A stretch of 64,000 nt of DNA. It comes from an uncultured Clostridia bacterium (GTDB taxonomy: Bacteria; Bacillota; Clostridia; TANB77; CAG-508). The notes under the pieces are model-generated. The model was not told where the DNA came from, searched no databases, and worked only from the letters and a program-made list of their open reading frames with translations. The translations under genes and the position numbers were made by a program. Every line of letters starts with the position of its first letter. Position 1 is the stretch's first letter. The DNA lies in contig CAOPES010000008.1 in the NCBI GenBank assembly GCA_948502395.1, forward strand, positions 10,914 through 74,913, in the 5' to 3' direction. This document shows, in pieces, positions 28,154 through 36,848 of the stretch.

Positions 28154-28645
28154 CTAAATTTCAGCTTCTACAAAATCAGCAGCATCTAACGGTCTCATAT
28201 CTTTATCACATTTGTCATGACATTTATCATGGCAATCATCTTTGCAATCTAAGAAACAATCACATTTATCATGTTTATCACCTTTTAAGCATTTACCTTC
28301 ATGATGACATTTTGCACATATTTTAATTTTTTTAGTATCATTTACCCAAATTTGAAGAGCATATTCTCTACCTGGACATAATGGTCCAAATACGAATTCT
28401 CCTTCTTTATCTGTGAAAGTATGACCGATTGGCCTTCTTTCTTCTTTTCCGTGTTCACAAACGATTTCTATTAATTTAACAACAGCGTTGTCAACTGGCT
28501 CTTTAAAGCAGTTTTTTACAACTCCATAAATTACATCACGGTTATCTTCTGGTAAAGTGATGTCTAAGTCAAATTGTTTTCCTCCTGATATTACTCCGTC
28601 TATATCAAGGATTGGGCAATAACCTTTTTTATTATCCATTTCCAT
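28154..28645 (-). CDS. Beta-sandwich protein with Cys/His-rich C-terminal tail
   Basis: 163 aa. Residues 30-110 form a carboxypeptidase-regulatory-like (CnaB/SdrD type) fold: VIYGVVKNCFKEPVDNAVVKL, FTDKEGEFVFGPLCPGREY. The tail from residue 110 is packed with Cys, His, Asp and Lys (CHHEGKC, KCDCFLDCKDDCHDKC), which looks metal-binding or disulfide-rich. No signal peptide. A spore-coat or envelope role is possible but not shown. Start ATG 28645, ribosome site AAGGAATG. Confidence 0.65.
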   Translation of the reverse strand: MEMDNKKGYCPILDIDGVISGGKQFDLDITLPEDNRDVIYGVVKNCFKEPVDNAVVKLIEIVCEHGKEERRPIGHTFTDKEGEFVFGPLCPGREYALQIWVNDTKKIKICAKCHHEGKCLKGDKHDKCDCFLDCKDDCHDKCHDKCDKDMRPLDAADFVEAEI

Positions 28646-28781
28646 AATTTTTTCATTCCTTTCTTTTTCGTAACTCTTAAGTTACTTTATATATCATATG
28701 AAGAAAAACGCATAAAGTTGAAAAAATTGTCTAGTATTTCTAAAAAATATTTTGTATAATAGAAAAGAAGGGGAAATAAAC

Positions 28782-29153
28782 TTGAAGAAAAGAAAAATTT
28801 TTATAATATTAATTGAAATTATAATTTTTATCATTTTATATAGTTTTGTTAATTCTACATATATAAATTTAATACCACAATGCTGGGTATACTGCCAAAC
28901 AGGAGTACTTTGTCCAGCCTGCGGAGGAACTAGGTGTTTGATATATTTATTAAAAGGGAATTGGATACAAGCATTTTGCTCACATATGGTATTTTTTATA
29001 GGAATAATATACTTATTAATATTTAATCTTGTATATATAGTTAACTTAAATAAAGAGAAAAAAATAGGTACATGGATATATCCAAAGTATTGGTATGTCA
29101 TAATTTTTGCAGTTGTACTTATAATCTATACAATTATTCGAAATTTGTTGTAA
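28782..29153 (+). CDS. DUF2752 membrane protein
   Basis: 123 aa from TTG 28782 after GAAGGGGAAA. Three membrane helices. The family motif CPACGGTRCL lies after the first helix, preceded by PQCWVYCQTGVL, and SHMVFFIGI follows. Function unknown; the CxxCGxTR motif may bind metal. An earlier in-frame TTG at 28752 overlaps the -10 box TATAAT (28755), so it is not the start. Confidence 0.8.
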   Translation: MKKRKIFIILIEIIIFIILYSFVNSTYINLIPQCWVYCQTGVLCPACGGTRCLIYLLKGNWIQAFCSHMVFFIGIIYLLIFNLVYIVNLNKEKKIGTWIYPKYWYVIIFAVVLIIYTIIRNLL

Positions 29154-29204
29154 AAGAAGAGAAAAAATAGTATAATAAAAATATAGGGGAAAGGAGAGAT
29201 TAAT

Positions 29205-29603
29205 ATGGACGAAGAGAAAAAAGAATTAATAGAAGTAGAAAAAGTCAATAATACAGAAGAAAAAACACAACAAACAAAAAAAGTAGAAGAACCTAAAAAG
29301 GACAGAAAAGGATTTTGTATTGCATCTATGGTATTAGGAATTATTGCATTAGTATTATTCTGCGTGTTTTACATATCTATACCATGTGCTATTGTAGCTA
29401 TTATATTTGGTATATTAGGTCTTAAATCAACAGAAAGGGGAATGGCAATAGCAGGACTAGTAACAGGCTCTATTGGATTATTTATCTCTATTGCTATTAT
29501 AGTAATTGTATTTATAGCAGGAGTAGCAGCAGGAATTTCAGACACTTTGAATGGTAACTATAATTCTACTGGAAATTACCGTAACTATGAGTTGTATGAC
29601 TAA
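29205..29603 (+). CDS. DUF4190-type membrane protein
   Basis: 132 aa. A charged N-terminus (about 42 residues, Glu/Lys-rich) precedes two membrane segments around KGFCIASMVLGIIALV and CAIVAIIFGILGLKST, followed by GMAIAGLVTGSIGL, the usual DUF4190 pattern. Start ATG 29205 after AAAGGAGAG. Function unknown. Confidence 0.8.
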   Translation: MDEEKKELIEVEKVNNTEEKTQQTKKVEEPKKDRKGFCIASMVLGIIALVLFCVFYISIPCAIVAIIFGILGLKSTERGMAIAGLVTGSIGLFISIAIIVIVFIAGVAAGISDTLNGNYNSTGNYRNYELYD

Positions 29604-29619
29604 GATTAATTAAATATAA

Positions 29620-29658
29620 AAAAGGCTGTCAAAAGGTTATTTTATTGACAGCTTTTTT
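29620..29658 (+). terminator. Terminator after the DUF4190 gene
   Basis: AAGGCTGTCAA pairs with TTGACAGCTTTTTT. Confidence 0.9.
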
Positions 29659-29662
29659 GGTA

Positions 29663-29945
29663 ATCGAGTAGAGAATAATATAAATATAATTAAAAGTGAT
29701 AGAGATTATAGTAATTTGGAGTGGACAAGTTTATATGCTAATAATTTTAAGAAAAAGCGAATTATTACGTGAGTAAAGATCCTGAGGGAATAACCAAAAT
29801 GAATAGTAATGTTTACAGAGAATCGTTTAGCAATTAATAAGGGATGATGAAATAAGTAATAATGTAATTTATAATTGTAATTTTAAGAAATATATATTAT
29901 AATAAAAAATTATAAATAATTATAAATAATCAAGAGGAGATAAAG
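29663..29945 (+). other. Intergenic stretch with possible gene remnant
   Basis: One frame from about 29664 encodes a fragment ending SNLEWTSLYANNF, faintly like the end of an HNH homing endonuclease, then meets a stop. A second short frame encodes DPEGITKMNSNVYRES. Neither is a complete gene. The end of the stretch is AT-rich with a TATAAT-like box before the HD gene. Confidence 0.3.
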
Positions 29946-30518
29946 ATGTATAGTGGAGATATAGAATTTGAGGAATTAGTAAAAATAAATCCAATTTTAG
30001 TTAAATCAACTCAAATAATTAATAAATTAGCCAAGGAAAGTAATTCAATTCCTTTTTATAAAGAACATTTTATACCCTGTGCAAAGATTTGCTTTGAAAT
30101 GTCACATATAAAGAAAATCAATAAAATAGACGCTATATTAGTAGGATTATTTCATGATGTCGGAAAATTTATACTTAAAGGAGAAATAGATAACCATGAG
30201 ATTATAGGAGCAGAGTATGTAGAAAACTTTTTAAGAGAAAATAATTATGAAGAGACAAAAATACAATTAATAAAACATGCTATAATGAATCATAGAAAAA
30301 ATGCAAATGATGATTTTGATCAAATGAGTAAATTAATAATAAATTCAGATATAATTTCTTATATTCTTCATAAAAAATATTTTTTCGATTATTTATTAAA
30401 GTTTACTAATCAAGAGGAAGCTAGTATAATAGTCAATAAAAAAATATCAGAATCTTATGAAAGAATGGATGAAGATGGTAAAAGGATGATTTTTGATTTA
30501 CTAATAAAAGTAATGTAA
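29946..30518 (+). CDS. HD-domain protein (predicted phosphohydrolase)
   Basis: 190 aa. HD-superfamily ligands: YKEHFIPCAKICFEMSH, VGLFHDVGKFIL (His-Asp pair), NHEIIGAEY, KHAIMNHRKN, and IINSDIISY (late Asp). Start ATG 29946 after AGAGGAG. It stands just before the HprK/radical SAM genes and has similar codon use, so it may belong to that island. Substrate unknown. Confidence 0.78.
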   Translation: MYSGDIEFEELVKINPILVKSTQIINKLAKESNSIPFYKEHFIPCAKICFEMSHIKKINKIDAILVGLFHDVGKFILKGEIDNHEIIGAEYVENFLRENNYEETKIQLIKHAIMNHRKNANDDFDQMSKLIINSDIISYILHKKYFFDYLLKFTNQEEASIIVNKKISESYERMDEDGKRMIFDLLIKVM

Positions 30519-30673
30519 ATTTTTATAATCAAATAAGATAGATTTATTATAAATACTAAATTATTCGAAAAATAGGTATTGAAATAATTGGAAAAATATG
30601 ATAAACTATTTATGTCGACATTAAAAAATATGAGCTAGATATAGTTCATAATGACAGAAGGAGGAATTATACT

Positions 30674-31636
30674 ATGCAAAAAATCAATATATCATGTGGA
30701 AGTGTAAATGTTTTGCTGGCAACAAATTCTAATGAAATTATCAAATTTTTCTTGCATAATCGGGAAAATGTCCGGGAAACAATTCCTGGTGTAGAAGTAG
30801 AAAGAATTGATGACAGTTCAGAAATGAAAGAACCATATATTATTTATATGGATTCAAGCGAAAATGAAGTAAAGATTGATGAAAAAACTAATAAAGCAAT
30901 TATTAAGTTTCCAATTCAAAAACTATTTTTCCCTGATTTGGTATATTTAGTATTATCAATGATGGCAAAAGAGCTCAATAAAGAGAACAAATATTTTGTT
31001 CATTGCTCAATTGTTGAGAAAAATGGAAAGGGAATAATGATTATAGGCGATCCAGGATCTGGAAAAACAACTTTATCATTATATTTAAGTATGAATAAGA
31101 ACTTCAAGTTTGTATGTAATGATAGAGCTTTATTAGAATTTTTAGATGAAGTTCCTTATGCTACTGCAGGAACATTAGAGACATGTATTAGAGTTGGTGT
31201 TATTCCACAGTTTTTCCCAATGTTAATAGGGAAAATCGATAAAGAGAGATTAGAAAATCCATGGAATAGTAGATTTTATTTGGATCCTGAGTTTGATAAT
31301 TTAGGAATCAATATAAAGTCTAGTACACCAATAAATTATGTTTTATTTACACTTACATATCCTACGACAGCTAGTCAAACGAGACTAGAAAAGTATGATA
31401 ATAGCAAAAGGCAAGATGTATCGATATTAAAAACTATGAGTTGTTTTTCGCAATATATTAGAGCAGATAATAATATGCTTATAAGTATGGAATATCCTTT
31501 TCCAAGTTTTGATAATGAGGAACTTGCTTGCAAAAGATTAAAAGATGTGAAAAGATTTGTTAATGCGACAGAAATGTATAGTGCGAGAGGTGATATAAAA
31601 TCTTTAGCAGACATGATTGATGAATTGGTGGTATAA
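30674..31636 (+). CDS. HPr kinase-like P-loop protein
   Basis: 320 aa. The middle carries FVHCSIVEKNGKGIMIIGDPGSGKTTLSL, a Walker A loop in an HprK-like context, followed by FVCNDRALLE, which corresponds to the second acidic motif. The N-terminal 110 residues are a separate alpha/beta region. Such HprK-like proteins occur in biosynthetic clusters, where the substrate is not HPr. It uses two in-frame CGG codons (30761 and 30773) without any shift, unlike the core genes here, which suggests acquisition. Start ATG 30674 after AGGAGGA. Confidence 0.75.
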   Translation: MQKINISCGSVNVLLATNSNEIIKFFLHNRENVRETIPGVEVERIDDSSEMKEPYIIYMDSSENEVKIDEKTNKAIIKFPIQKLFFPDLVYLVLSMMAKELNKENKYFVHCSIVEKNGKGIMIIGDPGSGKTTLSLYLSMNKNFKFVCNDRALLEFLDEVPYATAGTLETCIRVGVIPQFFPMLIGKIDKERLENPWNSRFYLDPEFDNLGINIKSSTPINYVLFTLTYPTTASQTRLEKYDNSKRQDVSILKTMSCFSQYIRADNNMLISMEYPFPSFDNEELACKRLKDVKRFVNATEMYSARGDIKSLADMIDELVV

Positions 31637-31648
31637 ACTTTGTCAACA

Positions 31649-31688
31649 CGGAAGAAATATTTAGTTTAATAACAAAATGTTTCTTCCG
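31649..31688 (+). terminator. Hairpin between HprK-like and radical SAM genes
   Basis: CGGAAGAAATATTT pairs with AAATGTTTCTTCCG. No long T run follows, so it may be an mRNA processing or stability element rather than a full terminator. Confidence 0.5.
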
Positions 31689-31711
31689 ATTATTTAAATT
31701 AGGAGGTAAAT

Positions 31712-32824
31712 ATGATAAAGAATATTGGTTGGACTCTTGGAAATGATTGTCCATGTAAATGCAAACATTGTTATTCTTTTAATGTTAGAAAAAAGGGACA
31801 AAATTTAACAAAAGAGATAGTAGATAGAATTATTGAGCAAATTCAAAAATTAAACGTAGAAACAGTGAATTTAGGAGGAAATGAACCGATATTTACTAAT
31901 GGTTTAGATGTACATAAAAGCATGTTGCCATATATATTAAAAGAATTGAATAGAAGAAATATAAAAGTAGGAATAACTACGGCTGGAATAAGTTTAATAG
32001 CATTAAAAAATATATACCCTGAATGCTTGAGATTATTAAATGATGTTGATATTAGTTTAGATTCGCCATATGAAAAAGAGCATAATGAAAATAGGGGGGG
32101 AGATGTATATAAGTATGCTATCCAAGCTTTAGAAATATGTAAAGATAATGATATAGAATCAGGAATTATAATGTGTGCTATGAATTGGAATTTTACAAGA
32201 GATAGAATTGATGCCTTAATAGAATTGGCTAAAAAATATAATTCAAATATTAGATTCAATTTATTAAAACCTATACAGCAACAGCATTTTAATCTTGTAC
32301 CTACTAAGGAACAAGTACTAGAAAATTATAAATACTTATTTGAAAAATGTGATACTGTTGAGTTAAGTGAGCCTACACTATCAGGGCTAATCGAAAATGA
32401 TAAGGTAAGAGGTTGCGCTTGTGGAATATATTCTATGAGAATAAATTCAATTACACCAGAAGGAAAGATACCTGTATCTCCATGTGTATATATGCATGAT
32501 TATAGAGTAGGAGACCTATTAAAAGATGATATTCTTGATATTGTTGATTCAGAACAATTTAATGCTTTTAAAATAAGAAAAGAAAATTATGATAAAATAG
32601 AGGGATGTGAAAACTGCAACAAGGGAGAAATATGTAGAGGTGGATGTTTTGCTATGGCATATACATATAAAAAATGCGAAACAGGAAAAAAGGATTTGTA
32701 TGCTAGAGACCCTTTTTGCATGAAAGATATAGAAATAGAAAGAAACATTCATTATAAAAAAGGAAACAAACAACTAGTACACGAAAACTATCTATGTACT
32801 TGGATAGGAAAACCAAAAAAGTAA
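31712..32824 (+). CDS. Radical SAM/SPASM-type protein
   Basis: 370 aa. The radical SAM cluster motif CPCKCKHCY lies near the N-terminus as Cx3Cx2C (cysteines of CxxxCxxC), followed by NLGGNEPIFT. A SPASM-like Cys-rich end (GCENCNKGEICRGGCF) would bind additional iron-sulfur clusters, and CACG/SPCVYM lies between. SPASM enzymes often modify peptides, but no precursor peptide gene was seen nearby. Start ATG 31712 behind AGGAGG. Part of the 30674-35877 group. Confidence 0.85.
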   Translation: MIKNIGWTLGNDCPCKCKHCYSFNVRKKGQNLTKEIVDRIIEQIQKLNVETVNLGGNEPIFTNGLDVHKSMLPYILKELNRRNIKVGITTAGISLIALKNIYPECLRLLNDVDISLDSPYEKEHNENRGGDVYKYAIQALEICKDNDIESGIIMCAMNWNFTRDRIDALIELAKKYNSNIRFNLLKPIQQQHFNLVPTKEQVLENYKYLFEKCDTVELSEPTLSGLIENDKVRGCACGIYSMRINSITPEGKIPVSPCVYMHDYRVGDLLKDDILDIVDSEQFNAFKIRKENYDKIEGCENCNKGEICRGGCFAMAYTYKKCETGKKDLYARDPFCMKDIEIERNIHYKKGNKQLVHENYLCTWIGKPKK

Positions 32825-32837
32825 GGGAGAAATATAA

Positions 32838-34628
32838 ATGAAAACTAAAACAGCAATTAAAGAAAATTTAACTCTTACAAATGAAAAGATAAAATCAATG
32901 TGTAGACTAAATTTTGAAGATAATGATCTTTTATTTACAGTGGAAAAAGGAAAAAATATTATATTAGATAAGAAAAAAAATACTATATATATTGAAGGTA
33001 ATAGTAGTGATATTAAAATGGATAAGTACATAGGATATTTGGAAAATATTCAGGAAAAGCGAGATAAAAGAATTGTACTTACGACATTATCTCCAGATAC
33101 GCATAGAACATCGGAAGAAAATTTAGGGTTGTTATATTTGGCAGCTGTATTAAGAAAAAGTGGATATAATGTTGAAATTATAGATGGGTGGCTTGCAGGG
33201 TTAAAAGATGAAGAAGTATTAAAAAAGATAATAGATAAAAAAGACATCTCAATCGTTGGTGTATCATGCTATATGTCAAATAATGATAAATCTATAGAAT
33301 TAGCAAGAGAAATAAGACGTATAAACCCAAACATAAAGTTAATGTGTGGAGGATTTGGTCCATCTTTTAATCCACAAAAATTTGTTAAGGATGATATATT
33401 TGATCTTGCTATGATTGGCGAAGGAGAAGAAACAATTGTAGAAGTGTGTGATTATTTTACTGGAATTAGTAGTAGACAAATTGAAGAAATCAAAGGAATT
33501 GTATATGAAAAAGATGGAAAAATTATTAGAAATCCAAAAAGAGAATTAATAAAAAATCTTGACAATATCCCATTCCCCGCCAGAGATACAATAAAACTGG
33601 CAAGAGATAGAAAATCAACTGTAAACATATTAACAGCAAGAGGTTGTATGGGAAACTGCTTATTTTGTTCTGTAAATGCATTTAATAAACTATCCATAGG
33701 CAATAAATGGAGAGGGAGAAGTGTAGATAGTATAGTTAATGAATTAGAACAATTACAAAATATGGGTGTAAGATATATAAAAGTCATTGATGATAGTTTT
33801 TTAGAAAGAGAAAGAGATGAAGAATGGACGAAAGAACTTAAAGATAAAATTAAAGAAAGAGGAATAAATGTATCACTTAGAGGTTCTTTAAAGGCAGATC
33901 AAGTAGAAGATAAAAAAATAGGGTATTTAAAGGAAGCGGGTTTTCATTCGTTTGCATGTGGGATAGAAAATGGTTCAAATACGGCTTTAAAGAGAATGAA
34001 TAAAAGTGCGAGCTTAGAAGATAATAAGAGAGCATTAGATATATTGAAAAAACATGGAATTTATGTTCAAGCAGGTTTTATTTTATTTGATGACGATACT
34101 ACATTTGAAGAATTAAAAGAAAACTATGAATTTTTAAGAGAATATGACTGGATTATAACAAAAGGAATTTTTTCAGAAATGTTTGCAGCAGATGGAACTT
34201 TATATACAGAAAAATTGAAGAAAGAAGATAAAATAATAAAAAGTGATATATATGACAATAATAAATATAATATATCAGATCCAAAAGTAAAATTGGTATA
34301 TCATACATTAAAAAGATGGCATAAATCTCATATGAAATTATATGATATGGTTATAGATCCTATCTCGTCTCCTAAAGCAATAGATTCAATAGGAGAAAAG
34401 GAATTTTATGATTTGTATTATCAATTAAAATTAAAAGATTTAGAGTTTATGCAAATGGTATTAGAAGAAGTTGAAAATGGAACATTAGACAAACAATTAA
34501 ATGAGAAAATAACTTCACAAATTGCACAAAATAGTGATTTTTATGAAAGAATAAATAGACAAGGAACTAATCTATGTCAAAAATATGGTTTAAATTATGA
34601 TGGTAAAGAAAATCCATTTATAAGGTGA
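32838..34628 (+). CDS. B12-binding-domain radical SAM protein
   Basis: 596 aa. A unique N-terminal region (about 75 residues) precedes a cobalamin-binding-like Rossmann domain (HRTSEENLGLLYLAAVLRK, VEIIDGW, VGVSCYMSNN, CGGFGPSF) and then the radical SAM core with ARGCMGNCLFCS. Motifs FPARD and WRGRS are typical of this group, which includes methyltransferases and ring-rearranging enzymes. The canonical cobalamin DxHxxG is not present, so B12 use is uncertain. It follows the previous radical SAM gene by 13 bp. Confidence 0.85.
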   Translation: MKTKTAIKENLTLTNEKIKSMCRLNFEDNDLLFTVEKGKNIILDKKKNTIYIEGNSSDIKMDKYIGYLENIQEKRDKRIVLTTLSPDTHRTSEENLGLLYLAAVLRKSGYNVEIIDGWLAGLKDEEVLKKIIDKKDISIVGVSCYMSNNDKSIELAREIRRINPNIKLMCGGFGPSFNPQKFVKDDIFDLAMIGEGEETIVEVCDYFTGISSRQIEEIKGIVYEKDGKIIRNPKRELIKNLDNIPFPARDTIKLARDRKSTVNILTARGCMGNCLFCSVNAFNKLSIGNKWRGRSVDSIVNELEQLQNMGVRYIKVIDDSFLERERDEEWTKELKDKIKERGINVSLRGSLKADQVEDKKIGYLKEAGFHSFACGIENGSNTALKRMNKSASLEDNKRALDILKKHGIYVQAGFILFDDDTTFEELKENYEFLREYDWIITKGIFSEMFAADGTLYTEKLKKEDKIIKSDIYDNNKYNISDPKVKLVYHTLKRWHKSHMKLYDMVIDPISSPKAIDSIGEKEFYDLYYQLKLKDLEFMQMVLEEVENGTLDKQLNEKITSQIAQNSDFYERINRQGTNLCQKYGLNYDGKENPFIR

Positions 34629-34632
34629 TAAA

Positions 34633-35877
34633 ATGTTAGATTTTTTGATAAAAAATGGAACTATATTAACACAAAATAATAAAAGAGAAGTATTAATAGC
34701 TAATATAGGAATAGAAAAAGGAATAATAAAATATATAGGAAGTAAAAATTTAAATGCTAAAAAAGTTATAGACGCAAGTAAATATATTATTACACCAGGA
34801 TTTGTAAATGCTCATATTCATTTTGGGGAGTATTACTTACGCGGCTATCATGGAAATATTAGTACTGAAGAATATATTCTACTAGGAGAAGAGTTTTATA
34901 AAAAATTCAAAGATAAAAATGATTATATACGAAAGAGTTCAATATATAATGTTGTATATGAATCAATCTTATCAGGGAGCTTAAGTTTAATGGGAGTTCG
35001 TGGATGGCCATATGTTTCGAGGATGCCTGTTAATGCGTTTTTAGGCTATCCGATAATGAATTCGGATAAAAAGGGACAATATATAGATAATTTTGAACAA
35101 AGATTTTTCGAATTAGAAATGGAAGATAATACTAAATATTTTATTGGATTACATTCTACAAAATGGGTAGATGAAAAGATATTAATACGATTAAGTGAGT
35201 TTATAAAGAAAAATCAAGATATAAAATTAACTGTACATGTTTGTGAATCTAAACAGGAAATAGAATTCGTTAGAAACAAATATGGAATAACTCCCATAGA
35301 ATTATTATATAAATATAACTTATTAAGTAAAAATACATTATTAATTCATTGTTGCTATTTAAGCAAACAAGATATTAAAATAATAAAAGAAACTGGTGCA
35401 TCTGTTGTAGTATGTTTCAATAGTAATTTAAAATTAGGAAATAAATGTTGTAAAGTTGAAAAATTATTAGAAAATAATATTAATGTGATGATTGGGACAG
35501 ATGGACCTGCAACATGTGATAGCATGAATATTTTAGATACTGCGAAAACAACAGCTTTAATTGCAAAGATACCTGAACAGGATATATTTGATATGATTAC
35601 AATAAATCCTTCCAAATATCTTGAAATAAACACAGGAAAAATAGAGAATGACTACAAGGCGGATTTATTATTTTTTGAAAAGGCATCAACAAAAATAACC
35701 TATACAAATTCAATAATCAATAATTTAATATATTCACCTGATATAAAACCAGTTCATATCATGAAAGATGGAAAGATGATATTGAAAAATAATAAATTTA
35801 TAAAAAAAGCAAAGGAAATAAAAGAATTAAAACTAGAAATTATAAATTACATAGAACAAAACAATCCGCCTAGTTAA
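34633..35877 (+). CDS. Amidohydrolase (TrzN/MtaD-like metal-dependent deaminase family)
   Basis: 414 aa. Metal ligands in order: NAHIHFGEYYL (replacing the usual HxH), VHVCESKQE (His), LIHCCYLSKQD (His), GTDGPATCDSMN (Asp). This is the group that removes amino groups from nucleoside-like or aromatic rings. ATG 34633 starts four bases after the preceding stop, so it is translationally tied to the radical SAM gene. The product likely acts on the metabolite made by those enzymes; substrate unknown. Confidence 0.85.
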   Translation: MLDFLIKNGTILTQNNKREVLIANIGIEKGIIKYIGSKNLNAKKVIDASKYIITPGFVNAHIHFGEYYLRGYHGNISTEEYILLGEEFYKKFKDKNDYIRKSSIYNVVYESILSGSLSLMGVRGWPYVSRMPVNAFLGYPIMNSDKKGQYIDNFEQRFFELEMEDNTKYFIGLHSTKWVDEKILIRLSEFIKKNQDIKLTVHVCESKQEIEFVRNKYGITPIELLYKYNLLSKNTLLIHCCYLSKQDIKIIKETGASVVVCFNSNLKLGNKCCKVEKLLENNINVMIGTDGPATCDSMNILDTAKTTALIAKIPEQDIFDMITINPSKYLEINTGKIENDYKADLLFFEKASTKITYTNSIINNLIYSPDIKPVHIMKDGKMILKNNKFIKKAKEIKELKLEIINYIEQNNPPS

Positions 35878-35893
35878 ATATAATTAGGCGGAT
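35864..35893. terminator. Terminator between convergent amidohydrolase and pyrophosphatase-like genes
   Basis: ATCCGCCTA pairs with TAGGCGGAT; the 5-prime arm overlaps the last codons of the amidohydrolase gene. Confidence 0.75.
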
Positions 35894-35909
35894 ATATTTC
35901 TACGAAGAG

Positions 35910-36248
35910 TTATCTGATTATAGAATGATCGAAAAATTTTTCTTGATATTCTGTTAATGCATCAATTTGATCGTCTGTGTAGTTTTTACCTTCTGGGACG
36001 ACAATTAATTTGTCATCATTATCGTTCAAACGATGAAGCACTGCAACGCAAACACCCTCAAAAGTATCGAGAGGTTCAAAAGTTCCAAGAACATAGGCAT
36101 CTAATTCTTCATTATCACCACTCATAGTATCAGGAATGTAACCATAATTGACTGGATATATAAATCCATATTTCGGATGTTTTGACCCCATTGGCCTATC
36201 CATTTTTACGGTTACTTTCTTTCCAATAAAGTCTTTTGCTTGATTCAT
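35910..36248 (-). CDS. Short inorganic pyrophosphatase-like protein (1)
   Basis: 112 aa. VKMDRPMGSKHPKYGFIYPVNYGY, then SGDNEELDAYVLG, is the family I pyrophosphatase core (NYGYIPDT; the D-x-x-D run near ELDAYVL). At 112 residues it is shorter than standard enzymes of about 170. It is about two thirds identical to the divergent gene at 36397. Start ATG 36248, site AGGAGGTAC. Activity on pyrophosphate or on a metabolite is open. Confidence 0.82.
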   Translation of the reverse strand: MNQAKDFIGKKVTVKMDRPMGSKHPKYGFIYPVNYGYIPDTMSGDNEELDAYVLGTFEPLDTFEGVCVAVLHRLNDNDDKLIVVPEGKNYTDDQIDALTEYQEKFFDHSIIR

Positions 36249-36335
36249 GTGAGTACCTCCTTATGTTATGATAACTCTTTTGCAAGTTACATAATACATT
36301 TTAACATAATTTGTATATAAAAGTCAATAAATACT

Positions 36336-36364
36336 TTGACATATATAAGTATATATATTAAAAT
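36336..36364 (+). promoter_or_regulatory. Promoter for the second pyrophosphatase-like gene
   Basis: TTGACA at 36336 and TAAAAT at 36359, 17-bp spacing, in the 148-bp region shared by the divergent genes. Confidence 0.65.
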
Positions 36365-36396
36365 ATAAACAAATATAAAATACGGAGGTAAAAATT

Positions 36397-36738
36397 ATGG
36401 TTGAATCAAAATCATATATTGGCAAATTGGTAGAGGTGAAAATGGATAGGCCAATGGGGTCAAAACATCCGAAATATGGATTTATATATCCAGTCAATTA
36501 TGGATATGTTCCAAATACTATTAGCGGTGATGGAGCAGAACTTGATTGTTATGTATTGGGTATATTTGAACCACTTGACAAATTTAAAGGAAAATGTATA
36601 GCAGTAATACATAGAACAAATGATAATGATGATAAACTTATTATAGTACCAGAGGAAAAAGATTATTCTATCGATGCCATTAGAGCACTAACTGAATTTC
36701 AAGAAAGATTTTTTGATAGTATAATTATAAAAAATTAA
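36397..36738 (+). CDS. Short inorganic pyrophosphatase-like protein (2)
   Basis: 113 aa, sharing VKMDRPMGSKHPKYGFIYP and NDNDDKLI with the 35910 protein. It differs in the acidic loop (SGDGAELDCYVLG). Start ATG 36397 follows ACGGAGGT. The two genes are divergent, like a head-to-head duplication. Confidence 0.82.
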   Translation: MVESKSYIGKLVEVKMDRPMGSKHPKYGFIYPVNYGYVPNTISGDGAELDCYVLGIFEPLDKFKGKCIAVIHRTNDNDDKLIIVPEEKDYSIDAIRALTEFQERFFDSIIIKN

Positions 36739-36798
36739 AGTTTATACTAATACATAGTAGGAAATTAAATTGCTTAAAAAATTTAAAGAAGAATTTTT

Positions 36799-36848
36799 CT
36801 CCAAGTTCAAGCATAAAATTAAACTAGCTTGAACTTGGAGGTATTTTT
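36799..36848 (+). terminator. Hairpin that includes the deacetylase ribosome binding site
   Basis: CTCCAAGTTCAAGC pairs perfectly with GCTTGAACTTGGAG (14 bp), followed by GTATTTTT. GGAGG, the only ribosome site for the 36849 gene, is in the 3-prime arm. Confidence 0.8.
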
